Shown in pieces: positions 11,280 through 22,445 of a stretch of DNA of 64,000 bases (within the stretch, counting starts at the first letter, position 1; every line of letters begins with the position of its first letter). Location of the stretch: the NCBI GenBank assembly GCA_963966185.1, contig CAWZYM010000027.1, positions 139,501-203,500 on the forward strand, in the 5' to 3' direction. A program made the translations under genes and the position numbers. The notes beneath the pieces are model-generated. The model saw only the letters and a list, made by a program, of their open reading frames with translations, ran no database searches and had not been told where the DNA came from. This DNA comes from Rhabditoides inermis. Taxonomy: Eukaryota; Nematoda; Chromadorea; Rhabditida; Rhabditidae.

Positions 11280-14200
11280 ATGTCGGACGAGACGAGGGTC
11301 GCCCACGACGTCTACGCGACGATCAAGAAGATTGTGAGTGTTCAACTCGACTTTGCACTGTTTTATTTTTTCATAAGTAGAAAAATCCAGTGTAATTTGT
11401 AATTGGTGTATGCTCTATCGGGTGTTTGTATTTTTATGCGAGTTAATATGGAATAATGTAGGTGTAATTTTAGGTGATGGAGTGCATAGACGAGGCGCAG
11501 TCGAACTGGATCTGCCAGAGATGTGGAGTGATGGAGGAGGGGGAGAGGGAGCAGCAGCGCGCAGCCGGCCTCCCTCCCTGTCAGGTGGGCCAGGGGGGGG
11601 GGGGCGTGTGGTCTGATCAACTGGTATTCAGTGGGCACATGACAGTCGCCCCGCCAACCACGACACTCACCCTCCTCTTTTCTCTGCACAAGAGATTGTG
11701 GGTTCTGTTGCGTAGTTGTGGTGTGAATGAACATGTCTATGTGCGTTGTAGGCTGATATGCTGTACGCGAGCTTGGGCAGGACAAGCGGGGCGAGTGGGT
11801 GGCAGTCGCAGTACGTGGAGGGGAAGGAGCACATGGAGGCCCCCGGCCACTCTGCTCCCTCGCACCCGCCGCCACTCCCCCTCGGTGTGGACCTGGAGCG
11901 GGCGTGGCAGAAAACCCAGGACGCCTTCAAGCACATCCTGCGAGAGCAGAAGTCGCCCACCTCTCGGCGAAACTCCATCGACGAGGTGTTCGACTCGCTG
12001 TCGAATCGCAAAGGAGGGCTGGCTGTGGGCGATGCTGCGTCCACATCGCAGGTGGACATTTTTTTGTGTGGACGCGTGACGTGTATCGATTACCTAGACG
12101 GAAGTGACTGTCAACGGGAGGAAGAAGAAGCCGCTGAGTGAGGCACGTCGCCTCGCCCGTCGCACTGCGTCGAAGGTGGAGCGGCCGGACATGGTGCCGC
12201 CGCCCATCGGGGCAGCCAGGAGGAAGATGAAGAAGGAGCTGGTGGAGAAGAAGAAGAAGGAGGAGAAGATGAAGGAGGGGGCGGTGGTGGAGAAAGACGA
12301 GGACGAGGAGAAGGAGGACAGACAGCAGCAGGTGATGAGCCAGGTGAGGAGTGGTGGTGTGACTGTTGTAATGACTGTGTTGTTCAGCTGATGAAGAAGG
12401 TGAAGGAGGAGGTGCCGGAGGAGGATGGAGAGGAGAGCACCCAGGTCCTGTCCAAGGTGGGCGATTCGAGTTGTAATGTGTGCTGATTGTGTTGTTCAGC
12501 TGCACGGGGGTGTGAAGCAGGAGGCGCTCGAGCACGTCCACGTCCACCCCGCAGAGGTGGCCGTCGAGGTGCGTCCGCTTCTACCTCACTTCGCTTTCAC
12601 TATAAATTCCGAGTAATGTTATTTGTGTGTTTTGAGGGTGAAATGCAGAACAGCAGCGAGGGAGTGCGACGGATTGTTCGCCGACAGACGAGGAAGAGGA
12701 TGCTGGGCGGACTGATGCTGGAGATGGAGGATGACGAAGAGGAGGAGGGGCAGAAGACGGTGCGCGTGAAGAGGGAGCCCACCGAGGTGCTGTCCCACGA
12801 GCAGCCGATGCAGCACGAGAGCGAGGATGTGCAAGTGCTCGTGAGTCGTTGATCATTTGTACGCATTGAAAACTTGTGTTTAGCGTACGGATCGCTCGTT
12901 GACGGAGGAGGAGGTGCGGGAGAAGGCGCGGCTGGTGGCGGCGAGGAGGATGAGCAGGGAGGTGCGGATGCTCGGCGGGGACTTCTGGTCGGGGACATTG
13001 GTGAGTGGAGGGAGGGAGAGAGGAGAGATGTGGGCGATTGTAGGAGGGGCGCCGCACGCGATCTGGATCAAAGAGGACGGGAGGAGCGGGAGAAGGAAAA
13101 GGAGAAGAAGGAAACAGGTTGGTGGAGTGGGACGGAGAGGGAGAGGGACGGAACAGGAACGAGAAGGTGAATTGCAGCGCTGACTTCGTTCCGAAAAAGA
13201 AGGCCAAGGTGGAGGAGACCGCCAAGGTCGACAAGAAGGTACAGGTGAGTGTGACATGGATATGGTTTCAGGCGGTGTACTGCAAAACTGCAATACTGCG
13301 CTTGCTGTATAATGATATACGTTGGTGAATGTATAATGATATGTGTTTAAGACTGTGGAACAGAAGCAGGCTCGCAAGCGCGAGTACGACCGGATGCGGC
13401 GGCAGAAGGCAAGGGAGGAGAAGGAGAGGCTGAAGAAGGAGATGGAAGCGGGCAAGGGAGACGAGAGTGTGGAGAAGGAGGAGGGCCAGGAAGACAAGGG
13501 ACTGGAGGTGGGTTGATGGGAAGGAGAAGGAGAGGCTGAAGAAGGAGATGGAAGCGGGCAAGGAAGACGAGAGTGGCTGTGGTGACCGGAAATTTAGGGG
13601 GAAGAGGAGGCTGATACGGCTCGTCAGATGGCGGCGGCGGCGATGAAGGAGCGGAGGCGCCTGAGCCACAACGAGTACAACCGGCGGTGGAGGCTGAGTA
13701 AGAAGGTGAGAGGATAATAATAGAGATACTGTAACATACTGATGGTTTCAACTAAGACAAGAGAGGCGGCTACTAATAAGGAGACGCCGGCGGAGCAGCG
13801 GGCGGGCGAGACGAGTGGAGGAGGAGGAGGGGAAGCGAGCGGGGGAGGAGGCGGCGTGGTGAGTGATGGAAGGGGAAGTGGTGATGCGGTTGTATAGCAG
13901 GGAGCAGCGCGCGCCGTCGACTCGCGAGAGATGGAGTGGTGGGAGGAGCAGCTGGAGGTGAGAAGACCTTTGTCGGGCAGACGGGAAGAAGTGCGTTTAG
14001 GCTGCCGGAGTGAGGACGGGGCCGTTCCTGATCGACGATGTGGCCAGGCCCGATATTGCATACTCTATCATGCTATCTTTGGTAAGATGGGAGTTGGGGG
14101 TTGTGGTTGTGACTCTACTTTTTCTAGATGGAAACGCTCGGGCAAGGGAGCCAGAACTGCGGCGACAAGGAGCAGGCGGGGGAGCAGCAACAGGCGGGGG

Positions 14201-14481
14201 AGGAGGGGCGGACTGGGACTGAGGTGAGTGGGAGTAGTTGAGATGGCATAAGTCAGAAGTAATACGGTATGGTATGATGTGTTTTGTTTGCAGTGTGTTC
14301 AGGACCCGAATCGTCCGGGATGCTCTCATTGGATGAAGTGAGTATCCTATCATGTCCTATCTCATATCCTATCATGTACACAGTTCAGTATTATTCATTT
14401 ATCCTTTTTGTTGACAGATCCCTTGAAGCTGTACAAACACCCATTCTCAGATTATTGCGTTGTTTCAGTTTCCCGTGTTGA
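11280..14481 (+). CDS. Lys/Glu-rich protein of unknown function, about 642 aa
   Basis: Not recognised. Exons: 11280-11333, 11474-11584, 11752-12051, 12098-12343, 12388-12456, 12500-12568, 12649-12840 (or from 12637), 12884-13000, 13044-13117, 13178-13244, 13352-13507, 13598-13705, 13757-13858, 13898-13957, 14128-14223, 14294-14337 and 14418-14481. The N-terminal part has one CxxC (WICQRCG). The middle is very Lys/Glu-rich with basic clusters (NGRKKKPLSEARRLARR; RRIVRRQTRKRML) that could serve nuclear localisation. Two motifs, KREYDRMRRQK and NEYNRRWRLSKK, recall EYKAAWKARR in the 17513-20900 gene. Phases close throughout, but exon 13044-13117 reads more naturally (REEREKEKEKKE) in a frame its neighbours do not allow. 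Acceptors at 13351 (TTTAAG) and 13756 (CTAAG) are weak. Gene existence is likely; exact protein is uncertain. Confidence 0.65.
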
Positions 14482-14769
14482 TTTACATATTGTTACGTAT
14501 GTTACTTGTTGGCGTTATGAAGATTTGTTTTATAAAGTTGTGTTGGAATGACGATGATATTGTGATTGCGGAGGGAGAACGGGAAGGAATGGATAGGATC
14601 AATCAATTCGCTTGTTGTTTACGTCTCAGCTTTTCCCTCAAATAGGATTCGCCCCGCCCACATTTCACAACTATCCGTTCTTTCACTTGGGCGATGTCAC
14701 TGCTATTTGTCGATTTTGTGTAATGCGTATGTCCTATTTGCATATTTCAGGATGCCGAAGCGTCCGCAG

Positions 14770-14958
14770 GCTATAGTCGGATTGGATCCTATATGCCATC
14801 TGTGACATTTCACATGTTCTGCAGTTTTGTGCAGCACAATATGTTTGTCATCAAATATCCAAAACACTTCCATGAGTAGGAATCGAACCCGTCGACAGGT
14901 CGCGGCGATTGTGCGCTGGCGGCGCACACTACCACTGCGCCATAGAGGCAGTGGTTAA
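14770..14958 (-). mobile_element. tRNA-derived SINE-like arm, left, inverted
   Basis: Read on the minus strand it has a tRNA-like head: box A TGGCGCAGTGGTAG and box B GGTTCGATTCC. A tail with GTTTTGGATATTTGATGACA follows, ending at the palindrome-flanking GGATCC and GACTATAGC. The anticodon loop lacks T33, so it is not a functional tRNA. It pairs with the right arm 15062-15241. Confidence 0.75.
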
Positions 14959-15061
14959 GAGATCGAAGAGTGAGCCCATCTAGCTCCATTGGTCTCTTCA
15001 GTGTACAATGATCAGAGATAACGAACAACCATATCTGCGAAATTCAATGACTTCTCAGTAT

Positions 15062-15241
15062 GAGCCTCAATGGCGCAGTGGTAGAGCGCGCCGCCAGCGC
15101 GCGATCGTTCCGAGCTGCCCAAGGGTTCCATTCCCTCTCACAAGCGTTTTGGATATTTGAAGACATACACGTTGTGTTGCACGAAACTGCACAACATGTG
15201 AAATGTCACGGATGGCATATAGGATCCAAACCGACTATAGC
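15062..15241 (+). mobile_element. tRNA-derived SINE-like arm, right
   Basis: The head has box A TGGCGCAGTGGTAGAGCGC and box B GGTTCCATTCC. The tail matches the left arm closely (TTTTGGATATTTGAAGACA; AACATGTGAAATGTCACGG) and also ends GGATCC then GACTATAGC. With the left arm it forms a large inverted repeat with about 100 bp of spacer. The flanks CAG|GCTATAG and CTATAG|CAG suggest a short target duplication. Confidence 0.75.
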
Positions 15242-15298
15242 AGTGTCGGACAGGTGAGTTGGAGGCAATGGCCGGTATACAGGTGTTGAACATTGCAG

Positions 15299-17155
15299 GC
15301 GAAGCGTGGCCGCGTCCCGTTTGCCCTGAACGAACTGCCTCGCCCCGCTCTCCATGCGCTCTTCTCTCACCTCGACTCCAAGGTAACCTGTTCTCTCACT
15401 GAATTATGTATGGTTTATGAAGTGTTTTTTTTTAAATGTTAGCTGTTCACACACTGTCGATTTGAGACTCGCGAATGTCTGTCGCAGTGTTCTCGGGAGA
15501 TGCACGATGTGTGCGCAGAGTACAAGGACACTCCCCTCCTAGACAGCCAGCCGCTCATCCTCACCTGCTCCGAGCATGGAACACAAGTACGCTCATATTT
15601 CTATAGGCTAATTTTGGCCTCCTGTGTCCACCGTTCTCGCCGAGTTTTCGCCATTTTCGCCGAGTGTTTCAGGTTGCGGTGAGCGTGTGTGTTTCGGGGG
15701 AGGAGCGTGAGGTGCGTGTGTCGGCGGCCGAGTGGGCTGCGCTGCCCGCCACTGCCCTCTATCCCGCCACACTCGGTATATCGATCGATCCCTCTTCCCT
15801 GTCACGTTATCGATCGCAGTGCGCGCGCTGGACGGGCTGATGGCGGCTCGCGGCCGCTGCATCACCGAGGTGCACTTCTGGGGACGCCCGCCCCAAGACG
15901 ACGACAGCGCTTCTCAGCTGCCCGACTACCTCCTCCCCTCGCTCGTCTCCCAGATGGCCCGCATGCCCTCGCTGCGCACCGTCTTTCTCCAGAACGTCAA
16001 CTTCCTGCCCGCTCGCAAGTGTGAGTAGTGGTGTGTGGTGTTATCGATTGGTGACGTGATGTGATTGTGCAGACGCGGGATGCGCGGATGTGATGCAGTC
16101 TCTCGCGTACGAGGTGGACGACGAGTACAGTCTGCTGGCTGCCCTGGAGAGAGACGCTGTGAGTTTGTCTGTCTGTCTGTCTGTCTGTATGTCTGTCCGT
16201 TCGTTTCATCAATCCGTTTCACAGCTGCTGCCCAAGTGCAAGAACGCGCGCAAGCTGAGCTTTGGCAAGTCGGAGACGACTTTCCGGGAGGTGAGCAGAT
16301 GGGGGAGTGTTGGTGGTTATGGTCTGTACACTATATGGGAATAGCAGACAATTTGGGATCCCCCCTGTGATTGTGTCTCTTCCAGCTGGGCAAGATGGGT
16401 GGTTGGCTGTCGAGGCAGCATATCCACACCCGCCACATCGTCTTCCGACTCTCCGCCATCACTGCGTCAGTGTGTTTGCCATGTTTCGGTTGATGTTGAT
16501 CAGTTTCTTGATTGCAGTCTGCCGAAAGTGAACGTGCTGGCTGCGCACTGCGATCGCCTCTCCCTCCGCATGAACATGCGTGCGTCTCTCTCTCTCACTC
16601 TCCCCTCTCCCCCCCCCCCCCTCTCACTCCTCCTCCCTCCCTCACCCGTCCCTTCCCAGGCGAGCTCTCGTGGGCGGCTGATCTGAACACGCAGCTGCCC
16701 CGATCCCGCCAGAAGGTCATCAAAGCATTCCGCAACATCGGACAAATCGACAATGCGAGTTATTCTACTTGATTATTATTATTTTATCCGGAGAAATTGT
16801 GAATGCACATAATGCAGATCTCTCATCTGTGTATCTACTCGATTCCTTTGGAGACGAACGAGGAGCTGGAGATGTGGACGAACATCATCCGCAGTGAGTG
16901 ACTCATCTCCCCCCTCCCCCTCTCTCCAGCATGAACTTCCTCTAGACGTGCGCGCGTCTCACGTAATGGTGACTCCGCAGCTGCTGCCTTCTGGCGACTC
17001 GGAGGGAAACACGTTCAACGCCCTCGTCCGCCCCCTCTTCACCAAGTTCATCCAGGATACGGGAGTGGTGGGTGGATGGAAGAGAAAGAGAAAGAGAAGG
17101 GAGGTAGGAAGTGTTTCAGTCGCGCGACAACCTGGCTGTTCTCGATCTCGTTTGA
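15299..17155 (+). CDS. F-box-like protein, start exon unresolved (at least 384 aa)
   Basis: Exons: 15299-15382, 15443-15586, 15673-15775, 15820-16020, 16073-16158, 16225-16290, 16386-16465, 16518-16579, 16660-16754, 16818-16893, 16946-17067 and 17120-17155. All are phase-consistent from a phase-0 entry. The first 45 residues (LNELPRPALHALFSHLDSK, then LFTHCRF) resemble an F-box (LPxxxLxxIFSxLD...CxxV), which would bind Skp1. The rest (VHFWGRPP; MPSLRTVFLQNVNFLP; ISHLCIYSIPLETNEEL) has scattered Leu-rich strands like the substrate-binding part of nematode F-box proteins, but no defined repeat. The intron after 16754 begins with GC, which is the only way to keep frame. The first coding exon is probably disturbed by the foldback element; ATG 14752 is a candidate. 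AATAAA lies at 17237. Confidence 0.6.
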
Positions 17156-17236
17156 TCCACTCGTACATCACTAACACTAACACTATAGCATATTTGATCA
17201 CATATTTTTTGTTGTATTTGTCTTGTTGTAAAGTTC

Positions 17237-17242
17237 AATAAA
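17237..17242 (+). terminator. Poly(A) signal AATAAA of the F-box-like gene
   Basis: Canonical hexamer about 80 bases after the TGA at 17153-17155. Confidence 0.6.
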
Positions 17243-17512
17243 CCTTGAGAAGAACGATGTTGCTGTGTTTGTCGGTGTCTACTTCCATTCTATCAGCGTT
17301 GAGGTAATCACTCTCGCTCCGGATACCTTGCATTGTTCATGGTGATAATTCTTCTGCATGCATCCCCTAACTTCCTCTCTCATTGCACAGTAGGTTGTAT
17401 ACTTCTGGAAGCCCATCACAACTGTCAAGTCAAGTGAAAGGGCAGAAACAGTGTGTGCTTTGTAGGATTTGCATGTTTTCGTATCCCATTTCCATTCATA
17501 CTCTGCTTCCAG

Positions 17513-19083
17513 ATGTATGTTGATCTCATAGTGGACCTCTCCCGAGTGCCTCTCGATGTTGCCGGTCCGTTGGTGATTAGTCTCCTGGAGGTGAGGAGAG
17601 AGGGATGGTGTGGTCTGAACAGATTTATGTTGTTGTGTTTCCTAACGTTCATCGTTGCTAAAAACTATCAGTGTAATAGTTGCATGCACTTATAGTCAGC
17701 TGGAGTGGCGTGGTCCGTGATGTGATTGTGAGTCGTCTTGCAGGCGAACCACCACCTGGAATGCAGTGTGTGCGTGGAGTGGCTGGCGCGCGCGGATGGA
17801 AGGTGAGATGGAAGGCCATTCAAATACCATCCTCCACTCACACCAGGCATCCCTCACTCATCACCTTCTCGCCCTGTCCACCGAGGCACAAGCGGCCGTT
17901 CATAATCGAGGTAGGGAGAGAGGGAGGATGAAATGGAGTCACAGTCGTTCAGTGGATGTGTAATGTGCATTTCTCGCGCGTGTCCTACGTGGCCTACGCA
18001 GACTCGGCTCGGCTCGTCTCCCACACAGTCACTGCGCAGCAGGTGGAGCGGATGGAACAGGTAAATCAAGTCGATTACACCGGAGAGATAGAGAGAGAGG
18101 GTAAAAGTGCGCTATTTCAGGGAGAGACCCTGCAGGAGGTTCTAAACGAGGCGGAGAGGAGAGGGAGCAGGAAGGCGTGGAAGACATGGAGGTGGAGACG
18201 ATTGGACAGGTGCGTTTCTGTCTCATCTCAGCTACTATTGTAAACGATTTCGATTCAGGTGCCCGAGGACGCTGAACTGGCAGGGGATGTGTCGACTGGA
18301 GGGGGCATGGCTGGAGAAGAGCAGACGGGAGGAGGGATGGCTGCTCGCGTGGAGGAGACTGAGGAACAACAACAGGTACGTGGGCAAGGAGAGATCAGAG
18401 CTTGAAAAGTGGTTATCCATGAATGATTATGTTGAAAATAATAGGTGGGTTGTTGGCAATAGCTATGATTGTTATTGTGTGGAAGTGACTGCGCATGGCG
18501 ATGTTTTGTTTTCAGGACATGGATATGCGTGCGGAGCAGGAAGGAGAAGATAGGATGATGGGTGCGGATGTGCAACAGGTGCAGATGGCTGAGGATGGAC
18601 AGGAGGAGAGGGCCGGACACGGAGAGGTGATTGGAGAAGAGATGTCGAAGGGGCCAACTGTGTGGGGTATGATTATGAGTGTAGGACAGTGAGACCATGG
18701 AGATGACGATGTGAGGGGGGAGGTTGATTCCTACGTTGAGGAATGGATAGGGTGAATACTTGTATTGAGAAGAATGGGCATGCGATTGAAATTTGGAAAA
18801 TGTTCAATGTATTTTAATAATGTTGTTTTGATTACAGACTGAGTGTGATGTGTCGGTGCCGGCAGAGGATGAGTGCCAGAGGAAGGAGGAGGATGAGATG
18901 GAGCAGAGAGGAGAGGCGGGGGAGAAGGAGCAGGAGAAGGGAGCGAGTACCATGAAGACGAAGGGAAAGAAGGTTTGTGATGGATCCGCATCCTCCACTT
19001 ATTCTAACACCACCTCATTTAGAAGCGTCGCGCGATGCGATGGTACTGCAGTGCGTGAGTTTGAAGAGGGAGAGGGAGAGAGA

Positions 19084-19132
<49 letters not shown>

Positions 19133-19517
19133 GCGTGTTCAGTGTGTTGCGAGCGCGTAGGAAGAGTGGCGAGGAGACTGGTGCGGAGGTGTTCGAAGAG
19201 GAAGTGGCCGCCATGAATGACCTGATCCTCAGACGGTCGGAACATGTAAGCCGACACTATTGATTATTGATCGGTGGTGTATGTGCATATTCAGGCGTTC
19301 CGGCTGAGTGCCAAGGAAGGAGGAGGATGAGATGGAGCAGAGAGGAGAGGCGGGGGAGAAGGAGCAGGAGAAGGGAGCGAGTACCATGAAGACGAAGGGA
19401 AAGAAGGTTTGTGATGGATCCGCATCCTCCACTTATTCTAACACCACCTCATTTAGAAGCGTCGCGCGATGCGATGGTACTGCAGTGCGTGAGTTTGAAG
19501 AGGGAGAGGGAGAGAGA

Positions 19518-19566
<49 letters not shown>

Positions 19567-20317
19567 GCGTGTTCAGTGTGTTGCGAGCGCGTAGGAAGAG
19601 TGGCGAGGAGACTGGTGCGGAGGTGTTCGAAGAGGAAGTGGCCGCCATGAATGACCTGATCCTCAGACGGTCGGAACATGTAAGCCGACACTATTGATTA
19701 TTGATCGGTGGTGTATGTGCATATTCAGGCGTTCCGGCTGGCGCTCGTGAAAGTGCTCAAGGTTGTGGATAGGGAAAGGATTGTGTATGCGAACGAGCAG
19801 GTTGGAAAGTTATATTATCATATCATCTCCATATTGTCGTTTAGAGTCAACTTGTCGAGATTCAAGTGGAGAAGGAGATGGCGGCTGGCCCGCGGGAAAA
19901 GGAGCAGTCGACGGAGACGGAGCAGGAGGAGCAGATGGCCATTCAGGTGTGCGCGTTATCATATTGTCGCCAGAGTTTTGTTCCAGAGTGGTGATGTGGA
20001 GATGGAGGAGAAGACGAGTGTTGCTCCGATGGAAAAGACCACCCAGGTGAACTCGCGTCAGTGTGTTCACGGTTCGTTGCTTCAGAGGCGTCCTGTGAAG
20101 CGGCAGGTGGGAGACAAGGCTGCTGCTGTGGAGAAGGAGACGGGGGAGACACACAACACACCAGTCGCTGTCAAGGCACACAAGAAACCGAGGGTGCGAA
20201 AACGAAGAGAAATCATTGCTTTGTTTGTTCACCATTGTTTCCAGACGCGTCTATCGGAGAGTGAGCGCAAGCAGCGAGAGAGGGAGTACAAAGCGGCGTG
20301 GAAGGTAAGATTGAAAG

Positions 20318-20356
<39 letters not shown>

Positions 20357-20900
20357 CAGGCGCGTCGGACGGCGGAGCAGCGTGAGGCGGCGCGGGTGCG
20401 GAAGAACGAGGCGGCTCGGCGGAAGCGGGAGCAGAAAAGGGAGGAGAAGGAGGAGAGGGCGCGCGCCGCACAGAACAAGCAGGTGAGATGGCAGTACGAT
20501 TGATATAGTGATGTGGTTGTGTTCAGATGCCCGTCACCCGTTCGGCGCGCCCAGACACGGGGGACAGACGGCAGTGCAAGGACAAGAGGAAACGAGACTC
20601 TGGAGAAGTGAGTGGAAGGGAGGGAGTAGTTACACTATCACATGTTGTTTTATACGCCGTATTATATGTGCGTTCCAGACCAGCACTTCTTCTGTCCTGC
20701 CGGCAAAGCGCTCAGTGCCTCACTGGGTATGTGCAGTGTATCTGTATTTATTGGAAATTTGAATGTTTTACTTTTAGACTGAAGAGCAATTGGCTCTGAA
20801 GCAAAAGCGCGACAACGAGATCGCAAAGGCGAAGCTCAAAAAGGGGAAGGAGGAGGCGGAGAAGTGCAAGAAGGAGAAGGAGCAGCGAAAGGAGGTGTAG
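17513..20900 (+). CDS. Second Lys/Glu-rich protein of unknown function, with internal tandem duplication
   Basis: Not recognised. The likely start is the ATG right after acceptor CTTCCAG (17512). The first exons encode a helical N-terminus (MYVDLIVDLSRVPLDVAGPL). Supported exons then run through an acidic Met/Gln/Glu-rich region (about 18121-18630), the exon starting 18839, and two copies of a 434-bp unit. The C-terminal exons are basic: SERKQREREYKAAWK, ARRTAEQREAARVRKNEAAR, ending KEKEQRKEV. The tail resembles the REYDRMRRQK region of the 11280-14481 gene, so the two may be distant paralogues. Frame cannot be kept everywhere. Exon 17744-17802 into the next exon, and the exon from 18121, each need a one-base shift for the protein-like frame. 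Duplicate copy 2 brings an in-frame TGA. Indels in the assembly or a decaying gene are both possible. Confidence 0.5.
18871..19738 (+). repeat. 434-bp tandem duplication inside the Lys/Glu-rich gene
   Basis: Unit 1 starts about 18871 and unit 2 about 19306, ending near 19738 where GCGTTCCGGCTG recurs. The copies are identical by eye apart from a small indel at the start (CCAGAGGAAGG versus CCAAGGAAGG). Each unit holds the end of one exon, a (GA)n-bearing intron, a small exon pair and the beginning of the next exon. Confidence 0.9.
19072..19563. repeat. (GA)n tracts, one in each duplicated unit
   Basis: Tracts at about 19072-19129 and 19506-19563 follow the donor GC|GTGAGT of the duplicated intron. 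Their near-equal length in both copies fits a very recent duplication or an assembly artefact. Confidence 0.8.
20318..20353. repeat. (CT)n tract forming the intron 3' end
   Basis: Pure CT run immediately before the acceptor TGTACAG. It probably serves as the polypyrimidine tract. Confidence 0.8.
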
Positions 20901-21169
20901 GCGGTGAGTAGAAGCTGAGTGAGAGAAGTTTATCGTTTATATCACGTAGTATTCACACATTTTTTACATATGCATACTTTGTTACACATTCACGTCTACT
21001 AACTATACTGAATCATATGTTACCGTGTTACTCGTACACTTAGTTTGAGTACAACTTCTGAGAGATATTTAGCGTATTCCCTCATCATTCAAAGACGATA
21101 CCTGTTGTTATGCAGTACTTTGTTTATGTTTCATGTTACTTTTCACATTGTTGTATCCCAGATGATTTC

Positions 21170-21175
21170 AATAAA
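21170..21175 (+). terminator. Poly(A) signal AATAAA
   Basis: Hexamer 270 bases downstream of the stop at 20898-20900. The convergent minus-strand gene ends at 21358 and has its own TTTATT (AATAAA in its sense) at 21225-21230. Confidence 0.5.
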
Positions 21176-21357
21176 ACGTTTCTTTGATCCGGCTTTTTAA
21201 TCTACAATCTGGATATATAACGTGTTTATTACTGCACATCTGACTTGGGCACTTGTTTCTGTATTGCAATACCCGATATATGGGGAAGGAGGGAGTAGAT
21301 ACAATGGGGGAACCGGAGAGAGGTGTTAGGGGAAAAGGAGGAGAAGGAGGAGGAGGC

Positions 21358-22407
21358 TTAGACTGCCTTGGCGATCTTCACTGCTCCAACTGCTCCGTTC
21401 GGGTCGCCGGTAGACAGACCTGTCAATAGTGTTCTCTCTTTCTCCCCCCCCCCTCTCTCACCCACCATACTTGACCCGGAATGCATCCGTCTGTGCCCTC
21501 CTCTGCTCGGTTCTCTCGAACGCCCGCTCCTCGCGAGCTGACATCGCCGCGCGGTTGCGCTGAAACCAGAAGGCCATCAGTGGACTCATTCATCGAAACT
21601 ATGCGACCACCCACCGAGTTCTCCCTCTCGCCGCGACGCATCGCGCGCACACGCTGCCATGCCTTGTACCTGGAAAGGGAGGGTGGAGAGAGGGGGGAGG
21701 GAGAGAGAGAAAGAAAGAGAATGAGAGACAGACAGACAGAGAGAGAGAGAGGGGAAGGGTTGTAAGTTGTAATACCTGCAGCAGCAGTAGCATCCGACTC
21801 CGAGCAAGATGAATAGGAGAACGCCCACGAGGATACCCACTGTGATAGCCACCGTCTTCACGTTGGCTGCAAACGAACAATGAATGAATTGCGAATACAG
21901 GGTAATCAATAAATCAATAAATCAGTCGATGAAGCGTACCGATGCACTGGTTGTAGTGTACGTGGTCGTACTTGCATCCCTGGAACTGGTTCATGGAGAG
22001 ACGCAGCTTGTGATCCCCGCAGAAACCGCCATTCTCCGAGCAGTAGAAGCAGTGCTGAACGGGATTCGATTAACATGTATAAATCAATAAAGCAAGTAGT
22101 AGTAACTCAAAATATCATCACGTTCGACAAATAAAATAAATAAATAAATAATCAATACGCACGCTTCCTTTGTCGACACACGTCTCGCAGTCACGACTCT
22201 CGGAAGACGTGAACGGACATGGCACCTGATGAGACATGTTTTCGTAGTAAACAGAGAGTACAATGAAGATGTAAATCGAAATACCTTGGGTTTCTCGGTG
22301 GTGGTGGTTTCGACTTCGTCGAGGAAGGCTTTCACGCCATTCACTTGGATATCCTGCGAGGATACGAAACAGACGAGGAGAAAGGATAGGGGAAGGAGTC
22401 GACGCAT
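21358..22407 (-). CDS. PTTG1IP: PTTG1IP-like (pituitary tumour-transforming gene 1 interacting protein) type I membrane protein, 200 aa
   Basis: Exons on the minus strand: 22407-22285, 22225-22163, 22054-21940, 21866-21776, 21669-21615, 21559-21466 and 21419-21358, all in phase. A signal peptide (MRRLLPLSFLLVCFVSS) is followed by a short acidic stretch and a Cys-rich PSI-like ectodomain (CETC, CFYCSENGGFC). One transmembrane helix (ITVGILVGVLLFILLGVG) leads into a CYCCCR juxtamembrane cluster. The cytosolic tail (AREERAFERTEQRRAQTDAF, then RVKYG) matches the charged coiled tail of PTTG1IP, where REERR...R.KYG is typical. The vertebrate protein is about 180 aa. The ATG directly follows acceptor ATTCCAG, as in a trans-spliced mRNA. 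A GA/GACA microsatellite sits in the 21775-21670 intron. Confidence 0.85.
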
Positions 22408-22445
22408 CTGGAATCAGTCACATTTCATACTAGGAATTCGTATTC

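Larger units (their letters stand above)
14482..15298. other. Spacer/5' region of the F-box-like gene, largely occupied by a foldback element
   Basis: Holds the inverted pair of tRNA-derived arms (14770-14958 and 15062-15241). Just before the left arm an acceptor TATTTCAG is followed by ATGCCGAAGCGTCCGCAG (14752-14769). Just after the right arm is the donor-like GGACAG|GTGAGT (about 15253). Exon 1 of the downstream gene probably lay here, but its present form could not be resolved. Confidence 0.5.

Noticed and set aside
15062..15143. Functional tRNA gene at the right foldback arm
   Set aside because: Box A and box B are recognisable, but the anticodon loop lacks T33, acceptor pairing is poor, and the sequence continues into a repeat tail shared with the other arm.
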